A DNA stretch of 31,673 nucleotides from JACJXF01 sp964349045 (GTDB taxonomy: Bacteria > Bacteroidota > Bacteroidia > Bacteroidales > GCA-2748055): positions 1-31,673 of the forward strand of contig CAYGFI010000039.1 in NCBI GenBank assembly GCA_964349045.1, written 5' to 3'. Position numbers and translations under genes: made by a program. This document shows, in pieces, positions 29,201 through 31,673 of this stretch (position 1 is its first letter; the number at the start of each line of letters is the position of its first letter). The notes below the pieces were generated by a model that ran no database searches, was not told where the DNA came from, and saw nothing but the letters and a program-made list of their open reading frames with translations.

Positions 29201-31673
29201 ATCGTAACCGTTAATCCCACCACGGTGGGAGGGTCTGTATCCGGAGGATCTACGATATGCCATGGAAGCAACTCCGGACTTTTAACTTTAAGCGGACACA
29301 CAGGCAATATTACGAAATGGCAGGTTAGCACAAATGCAGGAGGTGCGTGGACAGATATAGCAAATACTCTTACAACCTATACCAGCGGGGCATTAACTCC
29401 AGGTACTTACTGGTATCGTGCAGTAGTTCAGAGTGGGGTTTGCCTGGTACAAAACAGCTCTCATACAATAGTTACAGTAAGCCCGACTACAGTTGGGGGT
29501 GCGGTATCCGGCGGATCAACAGTTTGCCAGGGAAGTACTTCAGGTCTTCTGACTTTGTCAGGTAATACAGGCAGTGTCACGAAATGGCAATACAGTACAA
29601 ATGCAGGTGGTTTATGGACCGACATTGCAAACACGCTTACAACCTATACCAGTGGAGCATTAACTCCAGGTACTTACTGGTACCGGGCAGTAGTTCAGAG
29701 TGGCGCATGTCTGGTACAAAACAGCGCTCATACAATTGTAACTGTTAATCCCACCACGGTAGGAGGATCTGTTTCCGGTGGATCTGAAGTATGCCAGGGA
29801 AGTAACTCCGGACTTTTAACATTAAGCGGATACACGGGCAGTATTACGAAATGGCAGTTTAGCACAAACGCAGGAGGTGCGTGGACAGATATAGCAAATA
29901 CTCTTACAACCTATACCAGTGGGGCATTAACTCCAGGTACTTACTGGTATCGTGCGGTAGTTCAGAGCGGTGTGTGCCTGGTACAAAACAGCGCTCATAC
30001 AATAGTTACAGTTAGCCCGACCACAGTCGGGGGTACGGTTTCCGGCGGTTCAACAGTTTGCCAGGGAAGCACCTCAGGACTTCTGACTTTGGCAGGTAAT
30101 ACAAGCAGTGTCACAAAATGGCAATACAGCACAAATGCAGGGGGCTTATGGACCGACATTGCAAACACGCTTACAACCTATACCAGCGGAGCATTAAACG
30201 TACCCGGAACTTATTGGTTTCGTGCTGTTGTCCAAAGCGGTGTATGCCTGGTTCAGAACAGTGCACATACTATTGTAATTGTTGAACCAACATTGACTGC
30301 AGGTACTGTTGGTACAAACCAGTCAAAATGTAATCCTGCAAATCCCGATCTCTTCACTCAATTGACAGCGGCAAGCGGAGGCCTTGCACCTCTTACTTAT
30401 CAGTGGAAATCATCGACAACAAGCGGCGGCCCATATGCCGATATACCGGGTGCAACATCAACAACCTACAATGCACCTGCAGGTCTTGCTGTAACTACAT
30501 ATTATATAAGAACCGTAACTACATATGCAGGAGGATCATGTGGATCTGCCAATTCAAACGAGTTAACAGTTATCGTTAATCCGGCTGCCCCGGGAGCTGC
30601 CGGCGCTATTGCAGGACTTGCTACAGTTTGCTATGGTCAGACAGGTGTTACCTATTCAATTGCTGCCGTACCTTTTGCATCAAACTATGTATGGACATTA
30701 GATCCGGGTGTGACAATAGCATCCGGAGATGGAACTGTTTCTGTCGATCTTGATTTTGCTGCCGGAGCTGCTTCACCCCGGAATATTTCCGTTTATCCTG
30801 AAAATGGTTGCGGGCAGGGTGCTGCCTCTAACAAAGCTATAGCTATTCGTCCACAAATGATCCCCGGTACGATAACTGGTACCACTACAATCTGTTATGA
30901 TACTGATGTACCTCCCTTTGGATCGACCACGCCTGCTTCGGGAGGAGATGGCGCTATTACCTATACCTGGCAATATACTACCAACATGGCAGCGGTAGCG
31001 GGCGATGTAAACTGGACCGATATTGGAGGATCGAATTCAACAACTTACGATCCGGCTAATCTTACTACAACTACCAAATATGTAAGAAAAGCTGTTGATG
31101 GCACCTGCGGAGTTATTGTCTATTCCAACATACTGACAATCACGGTACGTCCACAGTTGGTTCCGGGAGCAGTAACCGGCACAACAACTATTTGTTACAA
31201 TACCGATGTTCCTGCCTTTGGATCGACAACTCCTGCTTCGGGAGGCGATGCTGTGATTACCTACACATGGCAATATACCACCAACATGGCAGCGGTGCCG
31301 GGCGGTGCAGGATGGACCGATATACCCGCTTCCAACTCAACTACTTACAATCCGGCAACTCTTACCACTACAACCAAATATGTACGAAAAGCTGTTGATG
31401 GGACCTGCGGTGTTGCTGTTTACTCAAACCAACTGACAATCACAGTGCGTCCACAGTTGGTTCCGGGAGCAGTAACCGGCACAACAACTATTTGTTACAA
31501 TACCGATGTTCCTGCCTTTGGATCGACAACTCCTGCTTCGGGAGGCGATGCTGTGATTACCTACACATGGCAATATACCACCAACATGGCAGCGGTGCCG
31601 GGCGGTGCAGGATGGACCGATATACCCGCTTCCAACTCAACTACTTACAATCCGGCAACTCTTACCACTACAA
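26282..31673 (+). CDS. Giant Ig/PKD-type repeat surface protein (partial, 3' end off the window)
   Basis: A frame from the ATG at 26282 stays open to the window end, about 1797 codons, with no stop. I checked the frame at several points along its length. Seen: signal peptide MKARRILVLFSLSLIFHSYA; a unique region to about residue 430 with an INWGDGTPNY PKD-like motif; an Ig-like domain (TITWYSNAALTPP, about 440-520); a PKD-like domain (DYQWSVPAGWSI); eight Ig-like repeats of 89-92 residues from 28145; a SprB-like/PKD stretch; then 100-residue repeats from 30848. Most 89-residue units have two Cys (VCQG and a SGxCLVQ site), probably a disulfide, which fits an extracellular protein. Secretion through T9SS would be expected, but the C-terminus is not visible. 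Confidence 0.85.
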   Translation, partial: MKARRILVLFSLSLIFHSYAISQPSWTSGPTATPQTLTVDVSFAVSQNSKVYWIAYNYFNTAVYTGGQVKTLVGTGGAGIVDKGTYTYTTPGTVSITMSNLPPGTKVMIFLAAESNPGGVIQISGTKLDPTTLPCPASIYIETGFNNADRCVNDPVDNARKLYTINTYNGYDAGAGPQYSTILNGAAWTINWGDGTPNYTFTSTYNNDGPGGEFVPGWERLIIPHSYTVHDSCFRIATLQITQPGACASIGTKTETQIPILAGRDWDADGNGSQLLVNATGGSPDTIKVCEGFESTVTLRDDGIWDCDATFKTYPPGEVNATDRNVQFVYGMHPVTQAVAGQNTITGNVSITGTYPGTANTTTGHASGVINIPTGAMSPITNPNTLSDVITIPATATYGQYMHVYFKNWNKCNPYTGAASTWNGTAVWDSIVIYIVNAPDAPTVADKEICFGGDRTLTVTSTPAGTITWYSNAALTPPTLGTGISYVPTQTAAGSYDFWVTDQSATGLFCMSPATKVTLKIRENLTQPGAITGPAEVCINATGQIYSVVANPPVKPIGGVTDYQWSVPAGWSITAGQGTKQITANVGGSSGSQSVSLVNRYTTAPNCSSPSQSTTVTVSALTVGGSVTGGATPRCFGSATGAMTLSGHTGSVVRWEKRVDSGGWTIIANTNLNYTEVPSSVGTWEYRALVQSGSCTSVYSAIRSIVVVPASVGGTTSGGTTPICLGSSTGNITVSGYTGTITRWQRRPGTSGGWTNIGGTGGLVNYNPVPASAGTWQYRAQITSSPCGSAFSTITTIEVNPTTVGGSVTGGTTVCQGSTSGLLTLAGHTGSITKWQVSTNAGGAWSDIANTLTTYTSGALTPGTYWYRAVVQSGVCLVQNSSHTIVTVSPTTVGGTVSGGSTVCQGSNSGLLTLAGHTGSVTKWQFSTNAGGAWTDIANTLTTYTSGALTTGTYWYRAVVQSGACLVQNSAHTIVTVNPTTVGGSVSGGSTICHGSNSGLLTLSGHTGNITKWQVSTNAGGAWTDIANTLTTYTSGALTPGTYWYRAVVQSGVCLVQNSSHTIVTVSPTTVGGAVSGGSTVCQGSTSGLLTLSGNTGSVTKWQYSTNAGGLWTDIANTLTTYTSGALTPGTYWYRAVVQSGACLVQNSAHTIVTVNPTTVGGSVSGGSEVCQGSNSGLLTLSGYTGSITKWQFSTNAGGAWTDIANTLTTYTSGALTPGTYWYRAVVQSGVCLVQNSAHTIVTVSPTTVGGTVSGGSTVCQGSTSGLLTLAGNTSSVTKWQYSTNAGGLWTDIANTLTTYTSGALNVPGTYWFRAVVQSGVCLVQNSAHTIVIVEPTLTAGTVGTNQSKCNPANPDLFTQLTAASGGLAPLTYQWKSSTTSGGPYADIPGATSTTYNAPAGLAVTTYYIRTVTTYAGGSCGSANSNELTVIVNPAAPGAAGAIAGLATVCYGQTGVTYSIAAVPFASNYVWTLDPGVTIASGDGTVSVDLDFAAGAASPRNISVYPENGCGQGAASNKAIAIRPQMIPGTITGTTTICYDTDVPPFGSTTPASGGDGAITYTWQYTTNMAAVAGDVNWTDIGGSNSTTYDPANLTTTTKYVRKAVDGTCGVIVYSNILTITVRPQLVPGAVTGTTTICYNTDVPAFGSTTPASGGDAVITYTWQYTTNMAAVPGGAGWTDIPASNSTTYNPATLTTTTKYVRKAVDGTCGVAVYSNQLTITVRPQLVPGAVTGTTTICYNTDVPAFGSTTPASGGDAVITYTWQYTTNMAAVPGGAGWTDIPASNSTTYNPATLTTT
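28145..28687 (+). repeat. Two diverged copies of the 89-residue repeat
   Basis: Units at 28145-28411 (267 bp) and 28412-28687 (276 bp) share the TVGGSVTGG-like opening, the GHTGS or GYTGT turn, the RW core Trp, the GTWEYRA or GTWQYRA strand and Cys positions with the units that follow, but differ at many residues. They look like the older edge of the array. Confidence 0.8.
28688..30292 (+). repeat. Six near-identical 267-bp units (89 residues each)
   Basis: Units begin at 28688, 28955, 29222, 29489, 29756 and 30023; the last has one extra codon (ALNVPGTYW against ALTPGTYW). Each contains a VCxGS, LLTL, TKWQ, STNAGG, DIANTLTTYTSGAL, TYWYRAVVQSG and CLVQNS core. Odd and even units differ in a consistent way, so the basic period is a two-unit block of 534 bp. 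Confidence 0.95.
30848..31673 (+). repeat. 300-bp units (100 residues), last two nearly identical, cut by the window end
   Basis: Units begin at 30848, 31148 and 31448 with RPQ(L/M)(V/I)PG. The first has diverged from the second. The third matches the second at every base from 31448 to the window end at 31673 (226 bp compared with 31148-31373). The two differ only just before, at positions 31144/31444 and 31147/31447. Confidence 0.93.

Noticed and set aside
26536..31398. Several 60-100 residue open frames on both strands within the adhesin gene
   Set aside because: They recur at the same place in each repeat unit and are out of frame with the continuous 1797-codon frame, which has a signal peptide and conserved Ig-like features.

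Overview
The window looks like chromosomal DNA of a free-living or environmental Bacteroidota, most likely Bacteroidales. The evidence is the gene content (two DUF6089-type barrels between nadK and uppS-bamA, DUF4924, DUF3078, a gliding-motility/T9SS-type C-terminal domain), the repeated occurrence of the Bacteroidota -7 promoter box TAnnTTTG upstream of genes, weak Shine-Dalgarno signals, and moderate GC. No tRNA, rRNA, CRISPR array, insertion sequence or prophage was seen.

Layout. (1) 1-4121, minus strand: an envelope/cofactor operon reading CBS protein, nadK, a possible small ORF, two outer-membrane barrels, uppS and the first 28 codons of bamA, which runs off the window start. (2) 4193-6460: pdxJ and an alpha/beta hydrolase face a PolB-like 3'-5' exonuclease. 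(3) 6566-6842: a uridine kinase gene whose middle, including the P-loop, is missing. (4) 6917-14611, plus strand: a small ORF, manA, engB, prs, rplY, pth, a two-component system, an Hsp15-like S4 protein and DUF4924. The two-component pair sits inside a run of translation-related genes and has repeat DNA on both sides. (5) 14608-16695, minus strand: an exported Fe/Mn superoxide dismutase, a DCC thiol-disulfide protein and a DUF3078 barrel. (6) 16930-20374: a two-domain VOC protein facing an acyltransferase-SDR pair. (7) 20563-23802: a 1079-residue fusion of ferredoxin-like, FAD/NAD(P), 4Fe-4S, BFD-like and DAO-type modules. (8) 24087 to the end: an ECF sigma factor, a single-pass membrane protein with two PKD domains and a gliding-motility-type C-terminal domain, and a very large Ig/PKD-type repeat surface protein, open at the window end after about 1797 codons.

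Two things stand out. First, region 8 looks like a self-contained surface-signalling module: sigma factor, membrane-anchored PKD sensor and giant repeat adhesin. The adhesin carries alternating 89-residue units (534-bp dimer period) and then 300-bp units that are base-identical over the last 226 bp. Second, several families of very short tandem repeats (9-mer GTGACGnnC, hexamer GAGGTT, GGGAG-type 7-mers, TTAAGCGCAAAG) are scattered through the window, mostly between genes but also inside genes. Inside genes they encode low-complexity linkers and one protein tail. The same hexamer encodes Ser/Thr linkers in one gene and Glu/Val linkers in another.
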